In this document: positions 1 to 13,739 of the stretch, piece by piece
How the letters are laid out: each line of letters begins with the position of its first letter
Numbering within the stretch: the first letter of the stretch is position 1
Assembly: GCF_014839835.1 (NCBI RefSeq)
Contig: NC_071612.1
Location: 16,570,001-16,634,000 of the forward strand
Direction of reading: 5' to 3'
Source: Dryobates pubescens
Taxonomy: Eukaryota > Chordata > Aves > Piciformes > Picidae
DNA: 64,000 bases
Program-made: the position numbers and the translations under genes
The notes under the pieces: generated by a model
What the model was told of the DNA's origin: nothing
The model's input: the letters and a program-made list of their open reading frames with translations, nothing else
Databases searched by the model: none

Positions 1-1449
1 AGGACACAAAGGTGATCTTGATTCTTTTAAAAGAAAAAAACTGTAGACATATGCTGCTTTTGCATGAATTATTTGGCTGGCTCATGCTAGGCGATGATGC
101 AGAAATGTACCTTTGCTTTAAGGCTTGCTACAGCTTATCTTTCTTTTCATATGTCTTTGATAGAAAGTATATATTTCCCATTATATTTTTGTGAAAGTGG
201 TCCTACACAAATTCCCCTCTGAATTAAGTGTCTTGGCAGAGCACTGCACTACCAAACTGGGAAATTCTCCAAGGTTTACACAGAATCATTAACTTGGAAA
301 GAACTAACCACAACCCTGACATGCAGGTTAGAAGTAAGAGATAGAGCATTTATCATCTCATAGCTCCAAATATCACACAAATGGTAACCAGTAGCTGTGA
401 AAGGCCTGGGTTATGTGTTGTTGCACAGCAACAGCAAAGAAATATCCCATAACAAAGAATTCTCTGAGGTCCTATGGGGAAAAAAAATGAAGTGCTCAAA
501 AATAGTGACATGAAAAAAATTTAGTAAAATAATGTGAACATTAAGCCAAATCCTTTTCCAGAGATGTTGAATTGGTGTGCAGTAACTCTACTTTCAGTAA
601 TGCCACGCAACATTAATTTGTTTATTTTTTAAAGTGCATCTTTTAAATTTTATATAAATTATATGTAAAATCAACCTCCAAAGCAATAAAATTACTTCTA
701 TGGATTACTTCTACCCATTGTTCTTGTGAAGGACCACTTTACATGCTACTGGAGACACTTGTAATTAAGAAATGCAAAAGTAAGTCTAGCTGGTGTAGTA
801 TTGTTTCTTCTTCGAAACAGTCAATAAATATTTTTTAAATTATTTATGAATTAATTAGAAAATAGTAATATCTTACTGTAGAATATAAGGAAATCTGGGA
901 AATGTCACATTCATTATTTTACACTACTTTATAGCAGTCTGCTCGACTGTGGATTGAGATGATTGTGAAGTACATGGCTGGAACAATGTGCCTGCGATTC
1001 TAGTACTGCAGGTGTTTATTCTGCCACTGACATGGACAACTCACATCATCTGTGCGTGCAACGCTTCTGCAGATGTTAAGAATTACTTACCTAGAACAAA
1101 GAATTTTAGGAGGCTTAATTAATGCTATATAAAAAAAAAAATAAGGTGATGACTATGTTCCAAACTACTCAACCTACCAAAGAATTTTTGCTGTCTTTAA
1201 AGAAAATGCACGCCAGAATTTTAAGGACTGCTTTACAATTGGCATTGGTACTTTTTTTACAGGAAAATACTTTTCAGTGAGTGCACATACTTTTGCTTTT
1301 CTCTACCTTCTTTGTTTCTGCTTTTCTCTAGCTATTCTATTTATGCTTTCCAGCCCTGCTAACATCACTTTATTCCTGTACTTTTGTCTTTATTCTCTAT
1401 AATCCGACATGCACTGCACACTCTTCTGTAATCTGGCTGTTAACACAGT

Positions 1450-4400
1450 GGATGCAGCACTCCTTCAGGGATTGACTGTGGCAGTGGACGCAGCACCCCC
1501 TCTTCAATTAGCACGGTTAGCTCTATCTGCCCCACCGAGCTGAAAGCAGTGTCTAAGATGGCCCCTAACATTCCCTTGGAAATGGAGCTTCCCGGTGTCA
1601 AGATTGTACATGCTCAGTTTAACACACCCATGCAGTTGTACTCAGATGACAATATCATGGAAACATTGCAAGGCCAAGTGTCTACAGCTCTGGGGGAAAC
1701 ACCCGTAATAAGGTAATTAGAGCAGTATCTTCCATGCTTATGAATACACACGCTTGCAAGACTGAAAGTTAGGAGCATTAATGATACCCCACTCTCTCTT
1801 TGAAAGTGGGCAAAAGGGTTAGAGAGATCCTAAGTCATTTGAAACCATTAATATATTAGTAATTGATGATTTTTAGCCCAAAGTATTAAAGGAGTCTTTC
1901 AGAATTTACAAATAAAGACTTCATAGGAAATAATCTTATATTTTTAGCTAATAAATAAAACCTGATCTGACTACCTGGACTATTATTTGACTGACCTCTC
2001 CAAATCAAGATTCTGATTTCCTCCAAAATTCAAACCTATTTATTATTGTTAGAATTATTTCATAACGATTTAATAATTTCCATGTATTAATAGCTAATAA
2101 ATTATTAACTCTAACTTATTTCAACAGTCAACATTCAGGTTATGAAGTTACAAAAATCTTATAGATACTTATGCTGTTGTAGACATTTAACTCCCATTGA
2201 GGATAACTCAGTGTGACTTGCTTTTGTCCAACAAGAACCAGAACTGGCTTTTCAAGCCTACTGATTATAGAATTGCTTTGGTTGGAAATGACATTTAAGA
2301 TCATTGAGTCAAACCATTATTTAACTCTACCAAGTCTGATGATAAACTATGTCCATTGGCATCACATCTAAGTCTCTTTCAAACTCCTGCAATCCATCTC
2401 TGACTTACAGATTTTACCCATTGCAATGACTAAAGGCCAGATAGGAACCTTATAGCTCTGGAAAACAATGATGATCATAAAAACAGAAATGTTAGAGCAC
2501 TATTAATTTTTTTCAAGGGACAATTCATCATCCACATTGCTTCATCTCTCTTTAGTTTTGCATAACTTAAGTTTCGAATACACAATATGTAGGGCGTAAA
2601 CTAAAGCCAATTACTAATATTTTAAATAAACAATAATCACTGGCACCAATAAGCCTTCTTTGGCACCTTGCAAAACTAGGTTGTTACTAACTCTATCTGA
2701 TGAAAACTATAGTTCATTAAGTCTTTGCAGAGCAATGTAACTCTACTACATGAATACTGATCCTCAATCACAAAAACTAGTGAACAATAAAAGAAAAATT
2801 GACTTTTTTTCTTCCCTGAAATCATGGATTAAAGTCAGAGTAGTCAGATTTCACAAATGCCTGTGGCATTCCCAGTTTGAGAACTGACTATACATACATG
2901 TCTCTCTGGTTGTGAGGTTGGTTTTCACAATCTATGCATTTAGAAATGTTATCTCACATCTTTGTGCCTGTTTTTTTTCTGCCTTCCCTATATATTATGT
3001 ATGATGACTTGTTTGATGCTTAGAAAAGAGGAGATATTCAAGAGTCTAATTAACCATTGGTAAGAACTGTAAAACCTAACTCCTCCTGTTCATTAAAAGC
3101 TTGGGACAAGAGAAGAAGGTGGTTAGTTTCTTCACCATCTTGAAGATGGCTCAGAAAAAAAAAAAATCTACTGACAGATGAAGATGCAAACAATTAACAT
3201 AAGCAACAGGCCACTGTTTTTCCTGTGTCATTTGACAACTTAGATGCTACACTGGGAAACAAACCAACCCATACAAGCAAAATCCCAGTCTAATTCCTTG
3301 AGGAATCTGTTGCTTATTTCCAGTGGAAATTTACCTAAGGTTTAACAGACAGTAGGAGGACAGCTGTAACAGAAAATTTAAACTGGAGAAATGTGATTTT
3401 TTAACATCATTCTTGAGACCAGTTCATGGAAAAATTGAGCTTCTGGATACTTTAACCAAAGAGCACCCAGTAATATAGCAGCTGATTACAGGAATGCAAC
3501 TGCTTTGAGGTTAAACACAGATACTGGCCTATTTCCAAATGATGTTAGAGCCATAATGGTGATGATGGAAATACTTTCATGAGTTTGTATATTTCCTTAC
3601 TAACAGTTACACAGATTATTATTTTCTTTCAGCACATTTTAGAGTCTTTCAGTAGTTGTAGAAACTCATTGTCTTGACATTTGTTTCCTGAATCATTCTA
3701 TGCCCTTTAGAGCAATTACTTCAAAGTTATCTTTGTTAAACTACTTTATCTCTTTTCTTCCCTATGGTACAGTGACCAATCTCCCAACTCATTGTCTCAG
3801 TCTGATGTGTACAAGATGCTGCATGCCAACCAGGAGGAACCCAGTCAACCTCGCCAGTCTGGCTCCTTTAAGGTGCTCCAGAATTTAGTCTCCGATGAAG
3901 GTGGTTAATAATGACATATTCTACCTGTTCAAAGCATTTTTAAATATATGTGGGAAGAGAGAATCTGAGAAGAAAATATAAGATCAGAGCTGTAAGAATC
4001 TCTGAAAGGCTAAGACATTCTGAATCTTACAGAGAGCACCCCAGCATCCTAACATTTTCGCCCCTTGCTTTTAAAGCCAGCAAGCTCCTGTGTGAATAAA
4101 ATGAAGGTGTTAACCACACTTTGCAGAATCTCTTTGCAGATTTTAAGGTCATTAATGTATAAAGTTTACTTTAATTGAATGATAATAAGTTCTACATGAG
4201 AGAACTTTTGAAACAAGCTGTGGATATTTGTAACATAAAGAAATCCTCTCTTCCACACCCAGGAAAAGAGCAATTTAAACCAGGTCCTAAAATAAGTTCC
4301 ACCCATTCCCTCTTTGTTCTAGTTAAAAATCAAAGAGGACAATATAACTTACAACCATATTGCCTTCAAATGAAGAGTTTTTGAATATACCAATAATAAA

Positions 4401-6170
4401 AGGTACAAGTTTGCTGTGTCTATGGCAACTAAATTTAACATAATTTTTATATCTCAATATTTAGAAGAGAAAGGATAAATACATCTGATTCTCTCTGTAT
4501 GTATCACTGTGGGATTTTCCATAATATTTTCTGGCATTTTGCTCTAATTTTGTATTCATGTCACATTACTAATCTTTCTGGAATTGTTGCATGAGAAACT
4601 TGCTAACAATCGGACTTCACTATAGTATGTTGCTGTATTAAAGCCAAATCCTCCTCCCTCTTCTGCTATACTCAACACCTACTATCAGATTTGGAATTAG
4701 ATGACATCTATAAGATAGAGAGGACAATCTATATTAACTACTTTTGTATTTGCTTTTTGGTTATATTCACACAGTAATTTTCCTGATTCCAAAGAGGTGG
4801 AATCTTCCCCACTAAACTTCTACAGAGAATCATTACTTGTCAATATAAGTGAAAGCCTGTAAACACACCCAGAACTGTATTCACAGGAGAAGTATTTAAC
4901 TGTACCAAAAGTTTTTGTATTAGCCTGTACATAACAGCCTTGTTTTGGTTCTCAGATGGACGTCCTGCAGGTACCAGAAGTGTGAAAGCACCTGTAACAA
5001 AGATGCCTTCTGCCATGCCTGGTGTCCAGAAAGTGCCACTGTGTGACAAGTGTGGGAGTGGGATTCTGTAAGTTTTCTTTTTAGTTTGACAAATCTCTAC
5101 TTCAAGCACATGTCCTCAAACACCACTGCAGACTACAGAATGCTTTACAAGTGGTGGTCTTGGTCTCCACCTGCACTAATGTAAAAATGCTTCTAGAGAA
5201 TAGAGATACAAAAATACATTGTGCTAAATTCCAAACTATTAACCTATACCTTAGACACTTTTGATACAGATTATTTCCATTTTGACAATATACTGCCAAG
5301 GCTTTAATTAACATTTCCAGGGATTTTTTCAAGTCAATCACTAACAGATACTGACCGAAACCAGTAGTTACCTGTGCTGCATTGTCTCAGGCTGTGAATT
5401 CTCAAAAACATCCTTCTCCCGTATCAGTGGGAGTATCCAAAAAGCTCTCTTTTAAGATCCCTGGAAGTGTTTAAGACCAGGCTGGATGAGGCCTTCTGCA
5501 ACCTGGTCTAGTGGGAGGTGTCCCTGCCCATGACAGAGGTGTTGGAGATAAGGTCCTATCCAACTCAAGCCAATCTATGATTCTATGACATCACTAACTT
5601 CCGCAAAGAACACAGAGGATGATGAGCTCAGAGAACACAGTCAATGAGGAAAAGAAATGTTCTTTTTTAAAACTCATTTTGTCACCCTTTTGATAGATTA
5701 GACTGCTCTTTCCCTGTTATAAGCAGACTAACACATTTCTTCAAACTCTAGTTTTCAAGTTAAGTACTGAACTACGCGATCAGCTCTGTGGCATTTTATA
5801 TCACTTAGTCAAACTATCTTCCAACTGCAAATTGTTATAGTAATTGGCAAAACTACAAGACAAACAGCCTAAAAGCCTTCAGAGAAATACCTAACACTTG
5901 CTTTGTGTCATAGTGTAGCTCCTTCTTACTTTAAAATCATATGAACTAATTTCTTTTCTCTTTTCATTGTTTCCACATAGCGGAACAGTGGTGAAGGCAC
6001 GCGACAAATACCGGCACCCAGAATGTTTTGTGTGCTCTGACTGTGATCTCAACCTGAAGCAAAAAGGCTACTTCTTTGTGGAGGGCCAGCTGTACTGTGA
6101 AGCTCACGCAAGAGCTCGCATGAGGCCACCAGAGGGATATGAAACGGTTACAGTTTATCCAAAGTGCTAG
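1450..6170 (+). CDS. PDLIM3: PDLIM3 (ALP), 3' part: PDZ and LIM domain protein 3
   Basis: Actinin-associated LIM protein of the muscle Z-disc and actin cytoskeleton; its N-terminal PDZ domain lies before the window. Coding exons: 1450-1712, 3773-3900, 4956-5067 and 5981-6170 (stop TAG 6168-6170), with matching phases and GT/AG borders. The first exon encodes [13 protein letters not shown] and then the ZM-like stretch [19 protein letters not shown], which I recall as the human smooth-muscle/non-muscle alternative exon. The second carries [20 protein letters not shown]. The last two form one LIM domain: [14 protein letters not shown] and CEAH supply the eight zinc ligands. The C-terminus is VTVYPKC where human has VTLYPKA. 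The donor after 3900 (GTGGTT) is weak. No skeletal-type exon is recognisable in 1713-3772. Identity is certain; the 1450 border rests on the match to human GCSTPSG. Confidence 0.95.
2265..2405 (-). repeat. Old CR1 LINE 3' fragment in PDLIM3 intron
   Basis: Reads as a diverged reverse-strand CR1 3' end: an ATAGAATTG start, GGTTGGAAATGACATTTAAG, then a counterpart of the usual 'aaccatgtccctaagcaccacatc' stretch. Heavily mutated, so old. Confidence 0.6.
5450..5588 (+). repeat. CR1 LINE 3' end in the last PDLIM3 intron
   Basis: Carries the standard CR1 end: GTTTAAGACCAGGCTGGATG, GTGGGAGGTGTCCCTGCCCA and a terminal repeat TCTATGATTCTATGA. It is 5'-truncated and sits between the two LIM exons of PDLIM3. 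Confidence 0.9.
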
Positions 6171-6774
6171 TCTTACAGTAACACACAAATATATGCATGC
6201 ACACAAAAAGCCATTAACCGTTTAGGACTGCAGTACAAGTGTCAGGACTCCTGCTTGATTCCATAATAGCAGCTTTTTAACCTTTTCTTGTGGGATCCTG
6301 AAGGAGGTGGAAGTCCCTGTAAGCCAGCAGTAGCATACTATTCCAGTAAAATTCTGCTAAAACATTATCTGTAGAGTTGCCAGTATAACTTACCATAAAC
6401 CATCTATAAACCAACATAAACCAAAATAGCTGTACTGGAATATAAAAAATAAAACAAGTGAAACAGCTGAGGTATAATTACTACAGCATACAGATAGGTG
6501 CTGTGATGAAGACACTATTTTTAACATAAACTAAGTATCTGTGCAAATACCAAAGTCAAAATGTTACAGGCTAGGCCCTAATGAACTCAGAAACCTGGCA
6601 GATCATTATAAAAGCCGCTATTTAACATGGATAGCACAAAACAAGTTGTTCACATCTGCTTCCACCATCTACTATACAACTGCCATTCATGTGTGCCAAA
6701 AATAGATATGCTTACTTCACTTCAAATTTGGGGTTGTATTGACTTCATATGCTGATGCAGCAACTGTGACAAAG

Positions 6775-6797
6775 AATAAATGTTAAGTCACAATAAA
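6775..6797 (+). terminator. Probable PDLIM3 polyadenylation signals
   Basis: Two AATAAA hexamers at 6775-6780 and 6792-6797 lie about 600 bases after the PDLIM3 stop codon, a fitting 3' UTR length. Longer 3' UTR forms are possible because the following kilobases contain no other gene. Confidence 0.5.
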
Positions 6798-7136
6798 ATG
6801 GCTGATTAGTAAGAAGCAAAGCAGAAGTTCTACATTGTTTTAATGATTTGCAATGAAATCACTGTTCAAATCACTTAGCAGAAAATTGTTCTGAAGCATG
6901 CACACACGTTTTTTTGGGGGGTGTGAAATAACAAACACCACAAATTGAGAACGAAAGTAAATTTAAAAACGTTTCTGCAGAAAAGGGTATTGGTTTTTTG
7001 CATCTCCATCTTTCCATTTCCATAACAGAGAAAATGGGGAAACATCATGATAATAGCCTCATTGCTGGTAAACTAAACCTTGGACAACTTTAAAAATGCA
7101 TGTTAATTAAAGCACGGAAAGGAAAGATCTTTTTAT

Positions 7137-7164
7137 AAAAAGCCTGGTGAAGTCCAGGCTTTTT
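7137..7164. other. Perfect 11-bp stem hairpin
   Basis: AAAAAGCCTGG (7137-7147) pairs exactly with CCAGGCTTTTT (7154-7164) around a six-base loop TGAAGT. It lies about 1 kb beyond the PDLIM3 stop. The stem is too short for an ordinary microRNA precursor; no function is assigned. Confidence 0.6.
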
Positions 7165-10027
7165 TTTCCAAAAATGGGGGAAAAAAAAACCTGAAATACT
7201 ACAGACTTTACATCAACTTCTGAAACTTTTTCCAGGGCTACATTGCTTTCAAGTAGCCAGCTACCCACACACACCAGACAACCCAAAACTTAGAATTTCC
7301 AAAACATATCAACACAAATCATAAGTAATTTATTTACCTTGAATCCACTTCCAAGCAGAAAAACCTACAAAACTGTACATCTACAAGACTAGCAGAAATT
7401 AACAACTCGGTGGCAAACCGTCTCACATGCTTTTCCCATTCTACAATATATGAAGCTTTAGATGTAAGAAAAATATGGAATCAAAATAAATTGTACCTAC
7501 TTTAAAAAAATCAGATAAGTAACAAAGCTTGAAATACAGTGTCCACATATTCAAACTCTTCAAAATGTCTCAAAGCATTATTTCAGAATCAGAATGCTTT
7601 TACACCGTGTCACTGCATTTCTAATTTATATCTGCATAGCAAAAGAAGACCTAAAGTGTTGCACCCTCTTTAAAGGTTAGTTCCTGAATTATTTTGGGGC
7701 GCAAAACATAATTCTGCTCCTCATTTATCATGGAGGCTATTAGCATTAATACTTTTCCATTTGTAAAGCCCACAAAATGGATTTGAAAATCCTTCTCAAA
7801 GTGAGGGTACACAAATAATTATTTTTTTTCAAACCTAAAATGTCATCCGTGTTTTAGAAGATCTGCTTAATGATCATTTCAGCAGGGAGTAACTGAAGGT
7901 GAAAATAAATCTACTACATATGATTAAGATTCTGTATTTCTTTTCAACTGGCATGAAAAATGAGGAAGTGTGTCAAGTGACTCAACAACAAGAGAAGTCT
8001 GTCATTCTCAGCCCCACAGAGGAATATGCTTCAGATTTATCAAGCAACTTGCAAGAACAAAACACAAGTTTTGTATGACCCATTTGAGTATATGATCTGA
8101 GCAAAATTAGCTCTCTAAAACTGAATGAGATCTTGTGCTTTCAAAACTGAAGACCCCAAACTGCTGGCTCTTTAACACTCTTTAGCAGGCCAAATATATC
8201 AATTGTAAATGTGGGGAAACTCTCAGAAATACAGATACAACACCGCTTAGGTTAAGAGAGTCACAGAACATGACTTGATGCCAAAACTTTGGAGAAAGTT
8301 CAGTTGTATTGCACCATCCTATGATGCTATTTTAAGCGGTTTGAAACTGGATGTGACTTTGATAGAATTAGAAGGTAAGCCTATCGAATTGCAAGTACTG
8401 ACCTACGTGAAAACCCTTACACCAATATAACATAAAGGAAACAAGCATTGTCAGTTAATGTAGATTCTAAAAGCCTTTATAATGATAAAGGAGAAAAACA
8501 GGAAATCTCATCCTACAGTCACTTCAGTCTGGGGGAACTGAATATAGAGCTTTAAATCTGAGAGAAAGATACAGCAATTCTCTCCATCACATGCTCAAGG
8601 ATGAGCTCGTTATCTCAGCAGGGTGTCAGTGGTTTCTGGCACAAATCCTTTACAAAGTGTCCAGCTAAAGAACTAGCCATCTTACATTCTGATTTAAGAA
8701 TCCCATAGCCAGTAAATCATGATCACTTAATGCTAGTATGTCTCTCAGCTGTGTCCAGGAGTTTTTTCTACATATATATATTTATTACAGGCTGAAGAGA
8801 GTCATGGCACTTATTTTTAGATTGAGAGAAAGATGGAAATGTGACTTCACATGCTTGTTATCTTGACTCTTCAGATGTTGATCAACAGGTGTGGAAAGCT
8901 TTCCTCAGCTATGCTACTGCTACATAAACAGCATGGCTGTTCTGGGATATGTTTAAAACTTCTATGAAACTGTGATTCTTCAAATGAGTAACCAAAGAAT
9001 TGTTCCAAGACAAATGCTTTTACTCTTTTAAATAATACTGCCAACAATTTAAAACCTAAAAGGTTCTTTAATTAAAAGAAACTGTTGTTTCCATCAACTC
9101 AAAACACTTTTTTCACTTTACCATCCATATTTCACCTCTTAAAAAATTATACTAACACTTTTCAGAAGTATGCTGAAAGTAAAACACACACCAATGCTTA
9201 CCACTTCCTGGCACTGTGGTTTACATCACAATAGCTTCAGAGTACATAAAGTGGTTTCCTTTATGATGAAATTCACCTGGAAAATAATCTCTAGGAGCAC
9301 TTCTAATCCACTAATGTGAATTCAATCTATAGAATCAAAACTAGTGTTAAATAGCCAGGTCCTCAATAACTACTGATCTGCTCCTATGGTACCATGCTGC
9401 CTGCAGACATAGCTTGAAGCATTTCTTGCAACTTTCATAGAGAAAATTTCTTAACAGAACTCAAATGTATGACTCTTTTAAAACAGAGATTATATCTAGT
9501 CTTAGAATGTGGGCCCAGTTTCAGATATTCCAAAGCTGAGAGGTGTTTGATCAAGACTTTTGGTTCAGATTTCCATAAGCCAGGTAAAAGGGAACAGCAG
9601 CACAGTTTGGCATGGATCTGATGTGCATGCAAACCACACGCATTTGATTTAAACTCTGTTTTAAGGTGGCTTTTTCACAGGGCCAAGGTTATTACTTACC
9701 TAGTGGGTTCATACATTTCAAATGAAGTGAAATAAAACAAGTTCTGTTGGCATACACCCAGCAGATCTGACACTTTGCAGTTTTGCCCTTTTCTCCTCTC
9801 AAACACAATAGCCAGCTTCTTTTTAAATTAACCAACAGCTTCCACAAGCAACTATTCCTATTTTTATGAAGTAGTAAAATAAAATCCCTACAACAAGCCT
9901 TCAGCATGAGCTCCAGTACCACTAACTAAAATCTCTGTCTCATCAGCATATGCTTGGTAAGTAATATTATCTACACAATGGCCAAGTTGACAAAGGATTT
10001 TGTTTCTATATATGGCAAAGCACACAG

Positions 10028-10078
10028 GCTGGATGATCTTTGAGGTCTCTTCCAACCTTGGTGATACTGTGATTTGTT
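10028..10078 (+). repeat. CR1 LINE terminal scrap
   Basis: Contains GGCTGGATGATCTTTGAGGT, CTCTTCCAACCTTGG and a TGTGATT end, the extreme 3' end of a CR1 copy. Confidence 0.75.
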
Positions 10079-10594
10079 TTAGCCTACTGAGTTAGTGGCT
10101 TTAGTCTACCTAATACTCCCTATCGCCACACCAAGGCATGATCCAAAGAGCAGGAAAGCTTGTAGGAGAATCTTGAAAGACTGTATGTTATATCACTCTG
10201 GAAACAAACAAACAAACAAAAACCCAAACAAAAAAGGCTGTATTTGGCACAGGCTGAAACAGGTGTCCAAAAAAATCCCCAAACAACCAACTTCAAGGAA
10301 ACGCTCATTCACATGGTTCATGTGCTGACAAAATTACAGCTGTTTTGGAGTGACAAATACAGAAACCGTAGTTTAAAATTATTTATCACTCAGAAAACAA
10401 AATGATCAGTTATAATCAAAAGAATTCTGAGCAAGAGTAAAAAAAAAAAAATATAGATATATCTTGCAAGCTTTTCAGTTTTCCACTGTTCAAAACCAGA
10501 ATTTTTATATATAATGGTTTTTCTAAAAGAAAAAAAATCTTTTTAGTATATTTTTTGATCTAAGAAGTTTTTAATTATCTGAATGAACCAGCAG

Positions 10595-10647
10595 CCTAAA
10601 ATAATTTAAATACTAATAAGTCCTAAAATAATTTAAATACTAGTAAG
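10595..10647. repeat. 27-bp tandem duplication
   Basis: Two adjacent copies of a unit beginning CCTAAAATAATTTAAATACT, at 10595-10621 and 10622-10647, differ by one base (AATAAG versus AGTAAG). A recent local duplication in AT-rich DNA. Confidence 0.85.
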
Positions 10648-13094
10648 ACCACACTAAAGTGATAAGATTGAAACAGTTCATTGGCAATAATAATAACAAT
10701 AAATACGTGTAGGCACATTGTCTCCGCGCATTCAGGCTGAAAACACATTTCCATATTACAACAAAGAGGAATGTTGTTTATGATTTTACACAAGTGTAGG
10801 GTGTCAGTAGCAACACCTTACACTCCAGCCAGAAGGCACAGAAATACTCAGTCCACTTGCATACAGATAGGAGTCCAAGTTCCCAGCACCTGCTTTGCAG
10901 TTAGCATAACTACAAGGTTCTTGGAGGCTGTGCAGATACACGAAGCACAAGCATAGGTAGTTTTCCTTGAGCAGGAGTAAATCCTAAAGAGACTGTTCTT
11001 TGAAAACCATACTTAAAGACAGATAAATCTTTTGATATCTGTTCGCAAGAATTGCAGCAGGTATTGCCCGTCTCTAGGTAGAAGGATTACGTAAAATACA
11101 TTTCACAGTAGCAGCATCTGGGCAAATAATGAGCTGTCAAATCAACCATGGTTCTAGGGTGGCATATAAGGAAAATGGCAAAACCTCTGGGGCATTCAGA
11201 CTGCAGAGCTGCACTGGATCTTACTGCTGTGTGCCAAAAGGCTTTTCACGGCAATTAAATTTCCTGAAAATAACCTCTCTTCCTAAATGCTGAAAGGGTT
11301 CAAACATGTTCTCACCATGATTCAAAAGATAATAAAGTAATATGAAAGTAGAACAATCTCTTTTCCCCCAAATTCCAAGATCAGATAAAAATGTTAAGTG
11401 CCTAATCTTCTATTTTAAGTACCAATAACAGAAAAAATTGAATACATTGTAAAAATTCATTAGAAGAGTAGAACAATATAATAATTACACTCACACAAAG
11501 TCATACACATAGAAGTAGGCAACTTTGCCCCATTGGTGATAAAAGAATCCTCTTTTGAATGTATGTCTTAAATGATTTTGCCCTTGATTCTTCAGATCCC
11601 CTTGAAAGATGTCAGTTTAGGTAAACTGACAAGTAGCTCTGGCTCATGTCTTATATAGCCTCTCAAGTTAAAAGTGCCAAACTGACGTCTCCAAATATTT
11701 AACGTATTCTGTCCCTGTGATCACACTGTCAGAACCCAGTGCCCTCACATACTTCTACACTTACTGCTGTCATGTTTTAATAAACCTGTCCAGATTGCAC
11801 CTGTTCAAAGGTTCATGGAACACATCCACTAGTTTCACAAAACCCAAGAGATGACAGCTGTAGCTGATTCTAACATTTCTATCAATAGGGATATGGAAAA
11901 TTTTAATTAGCTGTTCATATTTAGCCCCCATTTCCACTCCTTTGAGATGAGACTTAAGAGACTTCTCCAAGTCCCTCTGCCTGCTTTTGTCTAGTAAACC
12001 CACCGAGTAACTTCATGACAGACAATTGATGATTCTGCATATATATTTACACAAAAAAAGGCACTTTGAGATTGACTTTCCTCACTTACTGGAACTTGTT
12101 CTACAGTTAATATAGCAGAAATTATTTTCTGGTGATGTGATTTTGTGGGATTTTTTCACCCCCACCAAAACCTCTACTGTGACATTAAGTTTCAGATGCA
12201 CGTGTTGTACCAATTCCCAGGTGAAAAGGGATCCAGTCAGCAGCCCTCTGCTCTCAAGGCAAACAGCAGGAATAAGGTGTGAGTGGGCCAATCTAGGTAC
12301 AACACAAGCACAACAGCATCATTCAGAACCTCATGCCAAAACCATCTGGCTTTAAGATGTTTCTTGCTCTTGTACATTCCAACAGGTTACTGCATTTGTT
12401 TGCTCCCATTAAGCACATGCTGAGCTCCTCCCTACAATGTAACTGCTTGCACCACATCATCTCCTAATTTTCACTTTGCTTTGCCCCTGCAGATTTCAGA
12501 CTTCCATACCCTTTCTATATTTGTCTCAAATTTGAGACTAATTATCCCTATTCAGGAACTCGCTTCATTTCCAGTTTAAAATAGCCCATCTTGTTTATTT
12601 CACTGCAAACAGAAGCTGACAACTCCAGAAGACATTTGTTGCCATCCTTAATGGATTTTCAGGAATCCAGGAAGATCACACTGCAGGTGCACTAAGAAAA
12701 CTCTATAGTGCATACATCCCCTGATGGCACAAACAGGCAGCAGAATACTATGAAGAAACTGCCATGTAAAAGTTCCTTTTCAGGGTAGATTAAGTTTTCA
12801 TTATTTAGATGCCTTCTTTAGTCTTCAAGCTGGTATTACACCACAGGATTTACTCTCCCCCTGACTGAGATTCACATGCAGACTTGGATGAATGATAACT
12901 TGATGCGTTGTGCACATCAATTCCTACACCTATCAGAGTCTTAATGGTTCCATCTTCACAGACAAAGAAGATGCAGTGTTCAGAGAAATTTCCAGAATTC
13001 AGATGGTTTATACCAGAATCATGAAGACATTGAGTCTAAAAAGTATTTTTCATTTATTCAAATGGTTAATTTTCTTTGCATCATTAATTCATAG

Positions 13095-13285
13095 AATCAT
13101 ATGTCATCATTTATCATAGTTCATAGAATTTGAGGAAGCCTCAAAGATCTTCTTGTCTAATCCCTTGCAGTGAGCAGGGACATCTTTAACGAGATCAGGT
13201 TGCTCAGAACCCCATCAAGTTCAGCTTTGAATAATTCAAAGTCACCTTCTGTTATCTTCCAGACCTTTCATGATAGAATATGGTC
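13095..13285 (-). repeat. CR1 LINE 3' fragment
   Basis: Reverse-strand CR1 end: TTCATAGAATTTGAGGAAGC, GATCAGGTTGCTCAGA and CCCATCAAGTTCAGCTTTGA match the usual 'caaccttgatctgg...gttgaacttgat' consensus in reverse. Diverged. Confidence 0.65.
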
Positions 13286-13717
13286 TTTCACAAACTTACA
13301 CTTTTTTTTTTTAAGTTATCTTTGATAAAATAGTGTAACGTAAGGAAAATAGGGGGGAAGAAACCAACTCCAAAAAAAACCCCACACTAAGGTCATACTT
13401 GATTTGTCAGCATACCTTAAGAACAAGTCCAATCCAAAAATCAGAACCATTAACTGTTAAAAAACTATGCCTGAAACTCTATGGGTAAATTTCTTCAACT
13501 GTGATGCCACCAAAACAATTCTGATTCTAGTTCACAGAAGAGTACTGAGGGAAAACCTCTGGAGACAACATTGTCACTAATGTTAGAATAGGATCCAGTG
13601 GATCATGGTGGAACATAGCCTACAGTGAGAGGTTCATGTTCTATTACTTATGGATTGCAAACATAAGCCAGAACTCTTTTTTCCCCTTATGATGTTGCAA
13701 AAATGAAACAAACAAAA

Positions 13718-13739
13718 AACCCAGAAGTACTTCTGGGTT
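13718..13739. other. Perfect 22-bp palindrome
   Basis: AACCCAGAAG-TA-CTTCTGGGTT equals its own reverse complement. The flanks show no longer inverted repeat, so it is not clearly a terminal inverted repeat of a DNA transposon. Confidence 0.7.
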
